From NCBI RefSeq assembly GCF_000185385.1, contig NZ_GL622296.1, forward strand, positions 2,013,202 to 2,077,201: a stretch of DNA of 64,000 nucleotides. Direction: 5' to 3'. The notes under the pieces are model-generated. The model was not told the DNA's origin. It did no database searches and worked only from the letters and a program-made list of their open reading frames with translations. This document shows positions 45,855 through 56,360 of the stretch, one piece after another; position 1 is the stretch's first letter; each line of letters begins with the position of its first letter. The stretch is from Lachnoanaerobaculum saburreum DSM 3986 (GTDB taxonomy: Bacteria > Bacillota > Clostridia > Lachnospirales > Lachnospiraceae). A program made the translations under genes and the position numbers.

Positions 45855-46358
45855 TCAGTTCTTACCGCAGCAGAACTTATATTTCTTTCCGCTTCCGCAT
45901 GGACATGGGTCATTTCTGCCGACTTTCTTTTCCTTAACTACAGTTCCGCTCTTCTTTTGTGACTTATACAGCTCTTTTCTCTTTTCTTCACTTAAAAGAG
46001 CATCCCACTGCGGCAGATTGTAGAGCCAATCCGCTTTAGCCTCCACCATGTTGTAGTAGAGCTTTTCAAGGTTGATATCAAGACTGATTACAGTATCCTC
46101 TTTCATCTCTTCAATAGGATTAGGCTTGTTAAGTGAGTCATTTATTCCGTCTAAGAAGCCTGTGACAGTCTGTATATCCGTATCAAATTTTGTTGCCAAT
46201 TCAGCTACTGTACAGGTGATAATATCATTAGGATTTTTTAGAATCTTCTCATAGATACCCTTTTCCACTAAAAAGTAATTCTTCCAAATCTCCTCTTTTT
46301 GCTTATCATCTGTTGCATCGCCATAAGCTTTATTTCTCCAATTTTCCAATAAGGTCAT
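45855..46358 (-). CDS. SEC-C metal-binding domain protein
   Basis: A 167-residue protein ending in the zinc-binding SEC-C motif [20 protein letters not shown], as at the C-terminus of SecA. Residues 1-140 are helical and unassigned. SEC-C proteins without SecA occur in bacteria and may bind SecB-like chaperones or ribosomes; the role here is unknown. It has its own promoter. Confidence 0.82.
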   Translation of the reverse strand: MTLLENWRNKAYGDATDDKQKEEIWKNYFLVEKGIYEKILKNPNDIITCTVAELATKFDTDIQTVTGFLDGINDSLNKPNPIEEMKEDTVISLDINLEKLYYNMVEAKADWLYNLPQWDALLSEEKRKELYKSQKKSGTVVKEKKVGRNDPCPCGSGKKYKFCCGKN

Positions 46359-46393
46359 TGTTATTTCCCCTTTTTTCTTAAACTTGATTAGTT

Positions 46394-46422
46394 ATTATAT
46401 ACTAAAAACTGTTTAAAAGCAA
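46394..46422 (-). promoter_or_regulatory. Promoter of the SEC-C gene
   Basis: On the minus strand TTGCTT (46417-46422), 17 bases, TATAAT (46394-46399). Confidence 0.6.
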
Positions 46423-46526
46423 GCCGACAGATTTTAGTTTCACAGTATCTGTAAAGCATTGTATAATTTGTATAGTTAGTACTGCCTAACTTACTTGTAT
46501 TTTATTCAATACATCAAAAATATCTC

Positions 46527-46555
46527 TTGTTATTTTCTTCATTATATATTAGAAT
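46527..46555 (+). promoter_or_regulatory. Promoter of the ferredoxin gene
   Basis: TTGTTA (46527-46532), 17 bases, TAGAAT (46550-46555), 44 bases before the ATG. Confidence 0.55.
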
Positions 46556-46598
46556 GTAAACAAGTAAGAGAAACATATAAATTTAGGAGGAAATTTCA

Positions 46599-46766
46599 AT
46601 GGCATATACAATTACAGATAAGTGCGTTAGTTGTGGAACTTGTGAAGGTGAGTGTCCTGTAAGTGCAATCTCACAGGGAGATACACAGTACAATATTGAT
46701 GCTGATGCTTGCATTGATTGTGGAACTTGCGCTTCAGTTTGTCCTACAGAGGCTATTATAGCTTAA
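46599..46766 (+). CDS. 2[4Fe-4S] ferredoxin
   Basis: A 55-residue clostridial-type ferredoxin, a low-potential electron carrier for anaerobic enzymes such as Nfn or hydrogenases. Both clusters are complete: CVSCGTCEGECP and CIDCGTCASVCP, each CxxCxxCxxxCP. Strong AGGAGG at 46585-46590. It is small, so it is easy to miss. An 8-bp inverted repeat (46766-46773/46782-46789) and a terminator follow. Confidence 0.96.
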   Translation: MAYTITDKCVSCGTCEGECPVSAISQGDTQYNIDADACIDCGTCASVCPTEAIIA

Positions 46767-46800
46767 TTATTACTTGCTCAGGTAATAATGCTTATCATAG

Positions 46801-46825
46801 GGACCTGCTTTTGCAGGTCCTTTTT
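46801..46825 (+). terminator. Terminator of the ferredoxin gene
   Basis: GGACCTGC and GCAGGTCC pair perfectly around TTTT, followed by five T. It faces the convergent dnaB gene. Confidence 0.9.
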
Positions 46826-46858
46826 ATTGTTTAAAACAATACAAAAAAGCGAGACCGT

Positions 46859-48193
46859 TTATCTCGCCATATTTACAAACTTTGTTATATCCGGTTTCCA
46901 AACAAGGTTGATTGTGCCTATTGCACCGTTTCTTTGCTTTGCAATGATTACCTCCGCCTCATTCGGATGCTCGGTGTCCTTATTGTAGTAGTCATCTCTG
47001 TATAAAAACATGACAACATCGGCATCCTGCTCTATTGCACCCGACTCTCTCAAATCTGAAAGCATGGGTCTGTGATCAGGCCTTGTCTCACAAGCTCTTG
47101 AAAGCTGTGACAGTGCAATAACAGGTGCCTTCATCTCCCTTGCCAATGCCTTAAGGCTTCTTGAAATATCCGAGATTTCCTGTTGCCTGCTTATATTTGA
47201 TTTACCGCTTCCGCTCATCAACTGCAAATAATCAATGATTATAATATCAAGCCCCTTCTCAAGCTTCATCTTCCTGCATTTTGATCTTAGCTCATTTATA
47301 GAGATACCCGGAGTATCATCAATAGCAAGTGTAGAAGAACCTACATTCACAGCACCCTCTATCAGGCTGTTCCAGTCATTATCATTCAGATTACCTGTTC
47401 TAAGTTTCTGTGAATCAACATTGCTCTCCATGCTTAAAAGCCTGTTTACAAGCTGCTCCGCACTCATTTCAAGTGAAAATACCATACAGGATATTTTCTT
47501 TTTCATAGTAATATTTTGCACTATATTAAGCACAAATGCAGTCTTTCCCATAGAAGGTCTTGCAGCCACCAAAACAAGATCTGAAGGCTGTAATCCACTG
47601 GTCTTATAATCCAAATCAATAAAACCGGTAGGTATACCTGTGACGGTCTCACTGTTTTTAGATGCGGATTCAATCTTATCAAGTACCTTCAGCACCACTT
47701 CATTTATAGGCACTATATCCTTGGTCTCCTTACTCTCAAGTAACTTAAAGATATCATTTTCAGTCTTTGCAAACAGCTCATCTACACTTTTCTCACCTGC
47801 ATAGCAGTCATTTACTATCTCTTGTGACACCTTGATAAGTTTTCTAAGATTTGACTTGTCTTTAACTATCTTGGAGTAATTCTTTATATTGGCTGATGTA
47901 GGTACGGAATCCATTATACCTCTGAAAAAATCCAGACCTGTTATATCCGGAGGTACCTGCTTTTCAATCAATTTATTCTGAATAAGTACCAGATCTATCG
48001 GCTTTCCCTCATTAAAAAGCTCCACCATACATTCAAATACAATACCATATGCCTTGCTGTAAAAATCATCCTTATCCAGCATTTCTATGGCGGTTGCAGT
48101 TGCTTCTTTGTCAAGCAACATAGAGCCAAGAACCGCTTTCTCGGCATCTATGCTGTTCGGCATCACTCTTTTAACCGGAGCCTCTTCCATCAC
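46859..48193 (-). CDS. dnaB: Replicative DNA helicase DnaB
   Basis: The hexameric replication-fork helicase. In 444 residues: N-terminal MPNSIDAEKAVLGSMLLD, P-loop ARPSMGKTAFVLNI (about 210), LEMSAEQLVNRLLS, IIDYLQLM, and SDLRESGAIEQDADVVMFLYR. It overlaps rplI by four bases. Gene order gdpP-rplI-dnaB is conserved in Firmicutes. Confidence 0.97.
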   Translation of the reverse strand: MMEEAPVKRVMPNSIDAEKAVLGSMLLDKEATATAIEMLDKDDFYSKAYGIVFECMVELFNEGKPIDLVLIQNKLIEKQVPPDITGLDFFRGIMDSVPTSANIKNYSKIVKDKSNLRKLIKVSQEIVNDCYAGEKSVDELFAKTENDIFKLLESKETKDIVPINEVVLKVLDKIESASKNSETVTGIPTGFIDLDYKTSGLQPSDLVLVAARPSMGKTAFVLNIVQNITMKKKISCMVFSLEMSAEQLVNRLLSMESNVDSQKLRTGNLNDNDWNSLIEGAVNVGSSTLAIDDTPGISINELRSKCRKMKLEKGLDIIIIDYLQLMSGSGKSNISRQQEISDISRSLKALAREMKAPVIALSQLSRACETRPDHRPMLSDLRESGAIEQDADVVMFLYRDDYYNKDTEHPNEAEVIIAKQRNGAIGTINLVWKPDITKFVNMAR

Positions 48194-48636
48194 GCTTCTC
48201 CAACTTTTACATTTAAGCCGGCTGTAACATCCTTATGCAGCTTTACTTTTACCTCATGATTTCCGAAAGTCTTTATCGGCTCTGCAATAACAAGTTTTTT
48301 CTTATCTATCTCAAGACCCAGTTGGGCCTTTATAGCCTCCTCAATCTCCTTTGACGATACGGAACCGAAAGCTCTTCCGTCTTTTCCGCTCTTTATACTC
48401 AGTGAAATGCTTGCATTATTTAACTTGGCTGCAAGCTCCCTTGCCGCCTCAAGTTTTTCCTTTGCTATCTTTTCTTCATTTGCCTTTTGTAATTTCAGTG
48501 TATTTAGATTCTCATTATTTGCCTCTACACCTTTTTTCTTAGGTATAATAAAGTTTCTGGCATATCCCTCACTTACTTCTACTATTTCTCCCTTTTTTCC
48601 CAAAGATTTTACATCTTCCAATAAAACAACCTTCAT
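48190..48636 (-). CDS. rplI: 50S ribosomal protein L9
   Basis: A 148-residue L9 with MKVVLLEDVKSLGKKGEIVEVSEGYARNFIIP-like N-domain (split here as MKVVLLEDVKSLGKKG and VSEGYARNFIIPKK), a long connecting helix and the C-domain FGSVSSKEIEEAIK. One-base overlap with gdpP upstream. Confidence 0.96.
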   Translation of the reverse strand: MKVVLLEDVKSLGKKGEIVEVSEGYARNFIIPKKKGVEANNENLNTLKLQKANEEKIAKEKLEAARELAAKLNNASISLSIKSGKDGRAFGSVSSKEIEEAIKAQLGLEIDKKKLVIAEPIKTFGNHEVKVKLHKDVTAGLNVKVGEA

Positions 48637-50630
48637 TATAATTCACCTCTCTCAATCAATTCCTTCAAAACCTGCTTTACCCGGTTTTTAGCATCTTCTA
48701 TACTTCCTTCTTTTATCTGTGCTCCGGCTACAGAACGATGTCCGCCACCTCCAAGTTTTTCCATAATAGTTTGCACATTTACCTCATCCATAGATCTGGC
48801 ACTGATATATATGAGATTATTATATACCGTCAAAACAAAACTTGCCTTTATTCCCTTTATGTTCAAAAGGTCATTTGCAGCCTGAGCACATACCAAAGTA
48901 GGTGATGCCGTATTTGCAGAGTCACATTCACTTATAGCATAATAATCTTCATATATCTCTGCATTATGTATTGCTTCCGCCTTAGCCAGATAATCTGCGG
49001 CATCTTCTCTAAACATCTTTCTGACTCTTGTAACATCCGCACCGCTTCGCTTCAAGAATGCGGCGGCTTCAAAAGTTCTCACACCGGTTTGAACATTAAA
49101 ATTCTGTGTGTCTATAACAATTCCTGCATACATAGCATCAGCTTCCAAAGTCTTTAACTTAATATCATCAGATATATACTGCACTATCTCTGATACCATT
49201 TCACAAGCGGATGATGCAAATGTCTCCACATATGACAATGTTGCATTTGTAATAATTTCATTGCTTTGCCTGTGGTGGTCAAGCACCACTATATTCTTCG
49301 CTTTCTTTAAAAGTGAAGGTCCTTCTGTGATACTTGGTCTGTTTACATCCACTACAACTACCAATGAATCATTTGTCAGACTGTTTAACGCCCTTTCCTC
49401 AGACATAAACAGGTCTTCAGGATACTCAGGTGCTTTAAACTTTTCTATCATCGGTTTTGCAGACGGATTGACATCGCTCATAAGTATATATGCTTTTTTA
49501 TTCAGATGTGTAGCAATCCTCCAAATACCTATTGCGGCACCGAAAGCATCCATATCAAGCATCTTATGTCCCATTATGATGACCTTATCCTTATTTTCAA
49601 GCAGTTCTCTAAAAGCATGTGCTTTTACTCTTGCCTTTACTCTGGTCTGCTTCTCTACAGTTTGAGCCTTACCGCCGAAATATCTTATATCATCCTCAGT
49701 CTTTACTACAGCCTGGTCACCACCTCTTCCAAGTGCCATATCCATAGCCATTCTGGCAAGTTCATAGTTTCTGGCTAGATTCTCACTTCCGTATCCTATG
49801 CCTATACTTAAAGTAATACTCATCTCATTACCGATATTCACAGACTTTACATCTTCTAAAATATCAAATCTTACTTCTATTGCAGAGTCCAGATTTTCTT
49901 TCTTTATAATAAAGAAGAACTTGTCTTTTTCAAGTTTTTTTACAATACCGTTAAATCCGTTTATATATTGGTTTATCTTTCTGTCAATCAATGCCTCCAA
50001 AATTGAATGTCTTACCTCTTCTACACTTTCCATAGCTTCATCATAGTTGTCCATGTACATCAGTCCGACTACAAGTTTTGAATCTTCTTTTTGAATCCTC
50101 AGTTCAATCAAATCAGTCTCATCAAAAAGGCATACTGTATATACAAATGTTTCGTCTACATATAATCTTGTTATTCTAATCCTGTACTTCTTCCCCTGAT
50201 ACTCATCATGAAAATCCGCTTTATCAGAGATATTTTCTATATCTGATGAAGTAATGTTTTTAAACATTGCATGAATATCTTTTTTTGCAAGCCTGTCCTT
50301 TTGAACAAGTCCGTTAAAAGCTCTATTCCTCCAAGCAATAATACCTCTTTTATCCATCAAGGCATATGGTATATCCAAATCCTGTGAAAATATATTCTGT
50401 GTATTTTCACTTGCCATAGAATATTCCACCATATAATTTTGCAAATTTTTAATTAATCCGATATACCATATAACAATATATATTATTGCCGACAGTGCCA
50501 GCAAAAAAATTATTGCACCGCAGCCTCTACCCGGTGCAACAAGTAATATTACAAGTAAAAATACCAAGACTATAAGTGAATACCCTATATTTTTTCCTAA
50601 TAGTGCTTTTGTATTTTTTTTATTTTTCAT
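48636..50630 (-). CDS. gdpP: c-di-AMP phosphodiesterase GdpP (DHH family)
   Basis: A 664-residue membrane protein degrading the second messenger c-di-AMP. Two N-terminal membrane segments (about 14-32 and 36-56), a PAS-like domain (about 75-165), a degenerate GGDEF domain (about 170-300), then DHH and DHHA1 domains with DMDAFGAAIG, LDHHRQ, DTQNF and GGGGHRSVAGAQ. Homologue of YybT. It begins the gdpP-rplI-dnaB operon. c-di-AMP level controls potassium and turgor. Confidence 0.95.
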   Translation of the reverse strand: MKNKKNTKALLGKNIGYSLIVLVFLLVILLVAPGRGCGAIIFLLALSAIIYIVIWYIGLIKNLQNYMVEYSMASENTQNIFSQDLDIPYALMDKRGIIAWRNRAFNGLVQKDRLAKKDIHAMFKNITSSDIENISDKADFHDEYQGKKYRIRITRLYVDETFVYTVCLFDETDLIELRIQKEDSKLVVGLMYMDNYDEAMESVEEVRHSILEALIDRKINQYINGFNGIVKKLEKDKFFFIIKKENLDSAIEVRFDILEDVKSVNIGNEMSITLSIGIGYGSENLARNYELARMAMDMALGRGGDQAVVKTEDDIRYFGGKAQTVEKQTRVKARVKAHAFRELLENKDKVIIMGHKMLDMDAFGAAIGIWRIATHLNKKAYILMSDVNPSAKPMIEKFKAPEYPEDLFMSEERALNSLTNDSLVVVVDVNRPSITEGPSLLKKAKNIVVLDHHRQSNEIITNATLSYVETFASSACEMVSEIVQYISDDIKLKTLEADAMYAGIVIDTQNFNVQTGVRTFEAAAFLKRSGADVTRVRKMFREDAADYLAKAEAIHNAEIYEDYYAISECDSANTASPTLVCAQAANDLLNIKGIKASFVLTVYNNLIYISARSMDEVNVQTIMEKLGGGGHRSVAGAQIKEGSIEDAKNRVKQVLKELIERGEL

Positions 50631-50769
50631 AGCATCTCCATTATATAAAAATAATGTCTTAACCCTTATAAGGTAAAACTCTTATACTCTCATTAAGAAA
50701 GCCCAGTTTGATTATATCAAGAAAACTCCAATCTATCAAGCACAGTAAAAACAGACATAAATACAAACA

Positions 50770-50789
50770 GGGGCTGTTTTCACAGCCCC
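50770..50789 (-). terminator. Terminator after spoVG
   Basis: GGGGCTGT and ACAGCCCC pair perfectly around TTTC, GC-rich, with a modest T-rich tail on the minus strand. It separates spoVG from gdpP. Confidence 0.7.
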
Positions 50790-50826
50790 ACAAAAACTTC
50801 ATTATATAAATTTCACACTCAACAAA

Positions 50827-51108
50827 TTATACATTTACATCTGCTGCCCCTTCAAGCAACATTGCTTCATACTTTCCGATGACTGTCTCTGAAATAAGTT
50901 CTCTTGTCTGAGAATTTATAGGATGTGCGATATCTCTGTATTCGCCGTCTGCCGCCATTCTACTTGGCATAGCAATAAACAATCCCTTCTCACCTTCAAT
51001 CACCTTAATATCATGAATAACAAACTCATTGTCCAAAGTGATAGAAACAACAGCCTTCATCTTACCTTCTTTATCAATTCTTCTAACTCTGACATCAGTA
51101 ATCTGCAT
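50827..51108 (-). CDS. spoVG: Septation/regulatory protein SpoVG
   Basis: A 93-residue SpoVG ([44 protein letters not shown]), a small nucleic-acid binding regulator of sporulation and other processes. It starts 24 bases after glgD, so it is probably transcribed with glgCD unless a promoter lies inside glgD. Sporulation itself is not proved by this gene. Confidence 0.95.
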   Translation of the reverse strand: MQITDVRVRRIDKEGKMKAVVSITLDNEFVIHDIKVIEGEKGLFIAMPSRMAADGEYRDIAHPINSQTRELISETVIGKYEAMLLEGAADVNV

Positions 51109-51132
51109 TATTTGAATCCCCCCTTAATCTCC

Positions 51133-52254
51133 TTAAAGAGTATATCTTTCATTTTTTTCTATTACTATTCTGACTTGCTCTGCTGTCCCACTATAAGTCG
51201 AATTTGCACGTATTGTATCTCGGCTCTCTACAATACAATTCTCAATAACTGAATTGTCACCGATATATACATCATTCAAAATAACAGAATTTCTAATTAT
51301 ACAACCGTTACCTATGTACGATTTATTAAAAAGAACTGAGTTTTCAACTGTACCGTTTATAATACAGCCACTTGCAATAAGTGAATTTGACACCTTAGCC
51401 CCCGGATTATACTTCGCCGGCGGCAAATCGTCAACCTTGGAATAAACGCCCGGATATTCTACAAAGAAATGATCTCTCACTTCTTTCTTGAGAAAATCCA
51501 TATTAGTCTTATAATACGAGTCTACCGAAGCTATATTGCTCCAATATGTATTAAGCTTATATGCGTATATTCTCTTTAAATTTTTGTATCTGATCAAGAT
51601 ATCTTTTACAAAGTCATATCTGTCCTCCGCTATACTTCTCTCAATCAGTTCAATAAGCTGCCTTCTTCTGATAATGTAAATACCACAAGATATATTTACA
51701 GAATCCGTAACTATCGGTTTTTCCTCAAAACTGACTATCCGACCGTCGTCATTTATTGAAACCATACCGAATCTAGTCAAATCTTCTGTATCATTCGCTT
51801 TTTTGCATACTACAGTAATATCTGCCTTCTTTTCTATATGATACTCCAATACTTTATTATAGTCAAGTTTATAAACACCGTCACCTGCACATATAATAAC
51901 ATACGGCTCATGAGATCTTTTTAAAAAAATCAGATTTTGGTACAGTGCATCTGCAGTACCTCTATACCAATCCGAACTCTCAGCGGTAATAGTCGGTGTA
52001 AAAACAAATAATCCACCCTGTTTTCTTCCAAAATCCCACCACTTTGATGAACTCAAATGTTCATTTAGAGATCTTGAATTATACTGTGTAAATACAGCCA
52101 CTTTCTGTACATGTGAATTTGACATGTTGCTGAGTGCAAAATCTATACTTCTATAACTTCCGGCTATAGGCATTGCGGCAATAGCCCTCTTGTTGGATAG
52201 TTCTTTCATCCTCTTTGAGTTTCCACCCGCCAACACTATTCCTATCGCTCTCAT
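51133..52254 (-). CDS. glgD: Glucose-1-phosphate adenylyltransferase subunit GlgD
   Basis: A 373-residue paralogue of GlgC, the glycogen-synthesis ADP-glucose pyrophosphorylase. N-terminal nucleotidyltransferase ([26 protein letters not shown]) and C-terminal left-handed helix repeats ([20 protein letters not shown]). The first loop deviates from GlgC (GGNSKRM versus GGQGSRL), as is usual for GlgD, which acts as a partner of GlgC. Four-base overlap with glgC. Confidence 0.94.
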   Translation of the reverse strand: MRAIGIVLAGGNSKRMKELSNKRAIAAMPIAGSYRSIDFALSNMSNSHVQKVAVFTQYNSRSLNEHLSSSKWWDFGRKQGGLFVFTPTITAESSDWYRGTADALYQNLIFLKRSHEPYVIICAGDGVYKLDYNKVLEYHIEKKADITVVCKKANDTEDLTRFGMVSINDDGRIVSFEEKPIVTDSVNISCGIYIIRRRQLIELIERSIAEDRYDFVKDILIRYKNLKRIYAYKLNTYWSNIASVDSYYKTNMDFLKKEVRDHFFVEYPGVYSKVDDLPPAKYNPGAKVSNSLIASGCIINGTVENSVLFNKSYIGNGCIIRNSVILNDVYIGDNSVIENCIVESRDTIRANSTYSGTAEQVRIVIEKNERYTL

Positions 52255-53531
52255 AATCTGCCACCTACCTTTACAATGAAGTCACCACTTAAAAGTTGTC
52301 TGTCCACATAGTCTTCTATGGTTGTATCTCCTAAAATAGCTGTATTCTTACCTATAACAACTCCTTCAGGAATATTTGTTCTTTCTCCAATAACTGCCAG
52401 ATCACAATTATAAACCTTTTTATCATACTTGCTTTCACAAAATTCGAAAGCACCTATCTCGCAATCTTTTCCAACTACAGAATTTTCAGCTATAATAGCC
52501 TTGTTTACTTTAGAGTTTGCCCCTATTCTGCTGCCTTTCATTATTATGGAGTCATTAACTACAGCCCCCTCTTCAATAACAACTCCGGCACCTATAACCG
52601 AGTTGTTCACCTCTCCATAAATTTCCACACCTTCTCCAATGATGCTTTTGTTTATAACAGAAGTAGATGCTATATATTGCGGCGTTATGATATCACCCTT
52701 AGTATATATCTTCCAATATTCTTCATAGAGATTAAACTCAGGTATAATATCCACAAGTCCCATATTGGCTTCCCAATATGACTCTAAAGTACCCACATCT
52801 TTCCAATAGCCGTTATATTCATAACTGAAAATTCTACCGCCATTGTTAAACACATGAGGAATAATATGTTTACCAAAATCACATCCCGCTACATTTGACA
52901 GTTCAAGTAAAGAATCCCTAAGTACTTTCCATGAGAAAATATATATTCCCATCGAAGCAAGATTTGACCTTGGATGCTTAGGTTTCTCTTCAAACTCCGT
53001 CACCTTACTATGTTCATCGGTTATCAATATTCCAAATCTTGATGCCTCCTCCATCGAAACAGGCATAGCTGCTATAGTCACGTCTGCATTATTTGCCTTA
53101 TGATAATCAAGCATTACCTCATAGTCCATCTTATATATGTGATCACCGGAAAGTATCAAAACGTAGTCCGGATTATAGCTCTCCATATATTCAAGATTTT
53201 GGTAAATTGCATTGGCAGTACCTGAGTACCAGTCACTACCTGCAGCATTTTCATATGGCGGTAATACAGTAACACCTCCCATGTTCCTATCCAAATCCCA
53301 TGGAATACCAATTCCAATATGGGTATTCAGTCTCAGAGGCTGGTACTGAGTCAAGACTCCAACTGTATCAACACCTGAGTTAATACAATTGCTCAATGGA
53401 AAATCTATAATTCTGTACTTACCGCCAAAAGAAACTGCTGGTTTTGCCACATTATGTGTCAACACACCAAGACGACTGCCTTGGCCACCAGCCAACAGCA
53501 TAGCTATCATTTCCTTTTTAATCATATCCAC
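52251..53531 (-). CDS. glgC: Glucose-1-phosphate adenylyltransferase
   Basis: Makes ADP-glucose from ATP and glucose-1-phosphate for glycogen. In 426 residues: [37 protein letters not shown], the Asp catalytic region [32 protein letters not shown], and C-terminal hexapeptide repeats. It is the catalytic partner of GlgD; glycogen synthase and branching enzyme are not in the window. A promoter and operator-like repeat are upstream. Confidence 0.96.
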   Translation of the reverse strand: MDMIKKEMIAMLLAGGQGSRLGVLTHNVAKPAVSFGGKYRIIDFPLSNCINSGVDTVGVLTQYQPLRLNTHIGIGIPWDLDRNMGGVTVLPPYENAAGSDWYSGTANAIYQNLEYMESYNPDYVLILSGDHIYKMDYEVMLDYHKANNADVTIAAMPVSMEEASRFGILITDEHSKVTEFEEKPKHPRSNLASMGIYIFSWKVLRDSLLELSNVAGCDFGKHIIPHVFNNGGRIFSYEYNGYWKDVGTLESYWEANMGLVDIIPEFNLYEEYWKIYTKGDIITPQYIASTSVINKSIIGEGVEIYGEVNNSVIGAGVVIEEGAVVNDSIIMKGSRIGANSKVNKAIIAENSVVGKDCEIGAFEFCESKYDKKVYNCDLAVIGERTNIPEGVVIGKNTAILGDTTIEDYVDRQLLSGDFIVKVGGRL

Positions 53532-53571
53532 ACCTCGTTGCCTAATGTTAATTCCTTATGCTTACATTAGA

Positions 53572-53600
53572 ATTATATCACAACTTTACACGATTGTGAA
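53572..53600 (-). promoter_or_regulatory. Promoter of glgCD-spoVG
   Basis: On the minus strand TTCACA (53595-53600), 17 bases, TATAAT (53572-53577) with extended TGA. The spacer is framed by an inverted repeat, TCACAA (plus strand 53578-53583) and TTGTGA (53594-53599). Confidence 0.6.
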
Positions 53601-53792
53601 TAAAAGATTTTATTTTAACATGTTTTTTTTCTATGTTTTGCCAAAATTCCATATTTGGTCTTTATACTCTTCTCTCACTTATTTGACCCATATATTAACC
53701 AAGAAAATTGCACAAAGTTTTTATATTATTTTTGTTAGATATTCATAAATTTCTTAGTGATAAATAAAACACAAAATTATATTGTTCTTAAG
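53601..53792. other. Middle of the glgC-asnS interval: no gene seen
   Basis: The 338-base gap between glgC and asnS is AT-rich. Apart from the two divergent promoters at its ends, it holds only a weak CCAAA/TTTGG hairpin near 53641-53658. No open frame or known RNA is recognised. Confidence 0.6.
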
Positions 53793-53822
53793 TTGTCGAA
53801 ACAAAACTTTTTATGGTATAAT
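53793..53822 (+). promoter_or_regulatory. Promoter of the asnS-yhaO-yhaN-lrgAB unit
   Basis: TTGTCG (53793-53798), 18 bases, TATAAT (53817-53822) with extended TGG, 47 bases before the ATG. Confidence 0.55.
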
Positions 53823-53869
53823 TAGATGTTACTAAATTTATGCCTAAACGGTATTAAGGAGGAAATCTA

Positions 53870-55261
53870 ATGAAGCTGACAACAGTGAGAGAAATATACA
53901 AAGACAGCAAAAAGTATATTGGCAGTGAAATCACAATCGGTGGATGGGTAAGAAGCAATAGAGATTCAAAATCATTTGGATTTTTAGTTATAAGTGACGG
54001 AAGTTATTTTGAACAAATGCAGGTAGTATATAATGATACACTCCCTGATTTTAATAAATTAACAAAGATAAATGTGGGTGCCGCACTTATTGTAAAAGGC
54101 ACATTAATAGCAACTCCGGATGCAAAACAACCTTTTGAGATACAGGCCGCACATATAGATATAGAAGGCGAATCAACTCCTGACTACCCTCTTCAAAAGA
54201 AAAGACATACACTTGAGTATCTTAGAACCATTACACATCTTCGCCCGAGAACAAATACATTCCAGGCAGTGTTTAGAGTGAGATCTCTTATTGCATATGC
54301 TATACACAAGTTCTTTCAGGAAAGAGATTTTGTGTATGTACATACACCGATTATCACAGGTAGCGATGCCGAGGGTGCAGGTGAGATGTTTAGAGTTACC
54401 ACTCTTGAACCTAGGGATCCTGTTCTTAACAAAGACGGAAGTGTAGACTTTTCCAAAGACTTTTTCGGTAAGGAAACCAACCTTACCGTTTCAGGACAGC
54501 TTAACGGTGAGACTTTTGCTATGGCTTTTAGAAATATCTATACCTTCGGTCCTACATTCAGAGCTGAAAATTCAAATACTACCAGACATGCGGCAGAGTT
54601 TTGGATGATTGAGCCGGAATTTGCATTCGGTGATTTAAATGACAATATGGATTTGGCTGAAAGTATGCTAAAATATATAATAAACTATGTTCTTGAAAAT
54701 GCTGCACCCGAGATGGAATTCTTCAATCAATTTGTGGACAAGGGACTTTTAGAGAGATTGCATCATGTTGCAAATTCCGAATTTGGAAGAGTTACATATA
54801 CTGAGGCTATTGATATTCTTGAAAAGAACAATGACAACTTTGAATACAAGGTTTCTTGGGGATGTGACCTTCAAACCGAACATGAACGTTTTCTTACAGA
54901 ACAGGTATTCAAAAAGCCTATATTCGTTACAGATTATCCGAAGGAAATTAAGGCATTTTATATGAAAGAAAATGATGACAAAAAGACTGTAGCCGCTATG
55001 GACTGTCTTGTTCCGGGAATAGGTGAGATTATCGGAGGAAGTCAAAGAGAGGATGACTATAACAAACTTCTGAAAAGAATAGAGGAACTTGGAATGAAAT
55101 CTGAAGATTATGACTTTTATTTAGACCTTAGAAAATACGGTTCAACAAGACATGCAGGTTTCGGTCTCGGCTTTGAGCGTTGTGTTATGTATCTTACCGG
55201 AATGTCAAATATCAGAGATGTACTCCCGTTTCCAAGAACAGTAGGCAATTGCGAATTATAA
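53870..55261 (+). CDS. asnS: Asparaginyl-tRNA synthetase
   Basis: Class II enzyme charging tRNA-Asn. In 463 residues: N-terminal OB-fold ([19 protein letters not shown]), motif 2 region [22 protein letters not shown] (split by insertion TYTFGPTF), and motif 3 [24 protein letters not shown]. Ribosome site AAGGAGG. Direct asparaginylation means the organism need not rely solely on GatCAB for this tRNA. It heads a plus-strand cluster. Confidence 0.96.
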   Translation: MKLTTVREIYKDSKKYIGSEITIGGWVRSNRDSKSFGFLVISDGSYFEQMQVVYNDTLPDFNKLTKINVGAALIVKGTLIATPDAKQPFEIQAAHIDIEGESTPDYPLQKKRHTLEYLRTITHLRPRTNTFQAVFRVRSLIAYAIHKFFQERDFVYVHTPIITGSDAEGAGEMFRVTTLEPRDPVLNKDGSVDFSKDFFGKETNLTVSGQLNGETFAMAFRNIYTFGPTFRAENSNTTRHAAEFWMIEPEFAFGDLNDNMDLAESMLKYIINYVLENAAPEMEFFNQFVDKGLLERLHHVANSEFGRVTYTEAIDILEKNNDNFEYKVSWGCDLQTEHERFLTEQVFKKPIFVTDYPKEIKAFYMKENDDKKTVAAMDCLVPGIGEIIGGSQREDDYNKLLKRIEELGMKSEDYDFYLDLRKYGSTRHAGFGLGFERCVMYLTGMSNIRDVLPFPRTVGNCEL

Positions 55262-55283
55262 TGTGGAGGTGATATTTAGCCAT

Positions 55284-56360
55284 ATGAAATTTATACATAC
55301 AGGTGATATTCATTATGGTATGAAACCTGATTCAAATAAACCATGGGGTAAGGAAAGGGCTGATGCCGTCAAAGCTTCACTTCAAAAGATTATTGAAGTT
55401 GCAAAGAAAAAGGAAGTTGACCTTTTACTTATAGCCGGAGACCTCTTCCACTCTCAGCCGTTTAGTCGTGATTTAAAGGAAGTCAATTTCCTTTTTTCCA
55501 CAATACCTGATACTAAGGTAGTTATCATAGCCGGAAACCACGACTGCTTAAGGGAAAATAATAATATACTTACCTTTCCTTGGGCAAAAAATGTGGTTTA
55601 TTTGTCCACTCCCACTATCAGCAGTGTATATTTTCCTGATATAAATACAGAAATCTACGGATTTTCATATCATGACAGGGAGGTCAAGGAAAATATAGTT
55701 TCAGGACTCTCTATTCGTGAGAATGACAGAGTGAAAATTCTTCTGTTACATGGTGGTGATGCTACGCATCTGCCATTTGATAAGAATGAACTTAACAAGA
55801 TTTCTTCATCTTATATTGCTCTCGGACATATACATAAGCATGAAGTACTTTTTGACAGACATATGGCTTATTGCGGTTCACCTGAACCTCTGGATATGAC
55901 TGAAACCGGTGACCATGGAATTTATTACGGCGAGATTGACAATGAAACCAGAGTTATGAAGGAATTTGAATTTATCAAAATTTCAAACACTTCATATATT
56001 TCACTCACCATCAATGTCACTCCGGAGACTACCAACTCAGAGCTGCATACATCTCTTACAGAGACAATCAATAAAAAAGGTAAACAAAACATATATAGAT
56101 TCAAAATAAAGGGGCTTAGAGATCCGGATGTTGAATTTGATCTGGAATCTTTGTCCTCTACACTAAGGATTGCTGAAATTATAGATGATTCGGAGCCGAA
56201 ATATGACTTTGCAAAACTTTTTGCAGAACATCCGTCCGATATGATAGGATTTTTTATACGTGAGCTTGACAGACCGAATATGAGTAAACTTGATAAAAAG
56301 GCTCTTTACTATGGTATCAATGCACTTCTTAGAACTACTGATGAAGGGGGGAGGACATGA
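55284..56360 (+). CDS. DNA repair exonuclease, SbcD/YhaO-like metallophosphoesterase
   Basis: A calcineurin-like phosphoesterase of about 358 residues. Metal motifs MKFIHTGDIHYG, LLIAGDLFHS, IIAGNHDCL, HGGDATH and GHIHKHEVL are complete. It should be the Mre11-like nuclease partner of the next gene. I take ATG 55284, with GGAGGTGAT just upstream; GTG at 55263 would put the start inside that ribosome site. It starts 22 bases after asnS and overlaps YhaN by four bases. Confidence 0.88.
   Translation: MKFIHTGDIHYGMKPDSNKPWGKERADAVKASLQKIIEVAKKKEVDLLLIAGDLFHSQPFSRDLKEVNFLFSTIPDTKVVIIAGNHDCLRENNNILTFPWAKNVVYLSTPTISSVYFPDINTEIYGFSYHDREVKENIVSGLSIRENDRVKILLLHGGDATHLPFDKNELNKISSSYIALGHIHKHEVLFDRHMAYCGSPEPLDMTETGDHGIYYGEIDNETRVMKEFEFIKISNTSYISLTINVTPETTNSELHTSLTETINKKGKQNIYRFKIKGLRDPDVEFDLESLSSTLRIAEIIDDSEPKYDFAKLFAEHPSDMIGFFIRELDRPNMSKLDKKALYYGINALLRTTDEGGRT

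Noticed and set aside
48407..50046. Several plus-strand frames opposite rplI and gdpP
   Set aside because: All overlap intact conserved domains on the minus strand and have no ribosome site or family pattern.
53601..53792. Possible T-box or riboswitch ahead of asnS
   Set aside because: The asnS promoter is only 47 bases before the start, leaving no room for a leader, and no T-box core is visible.
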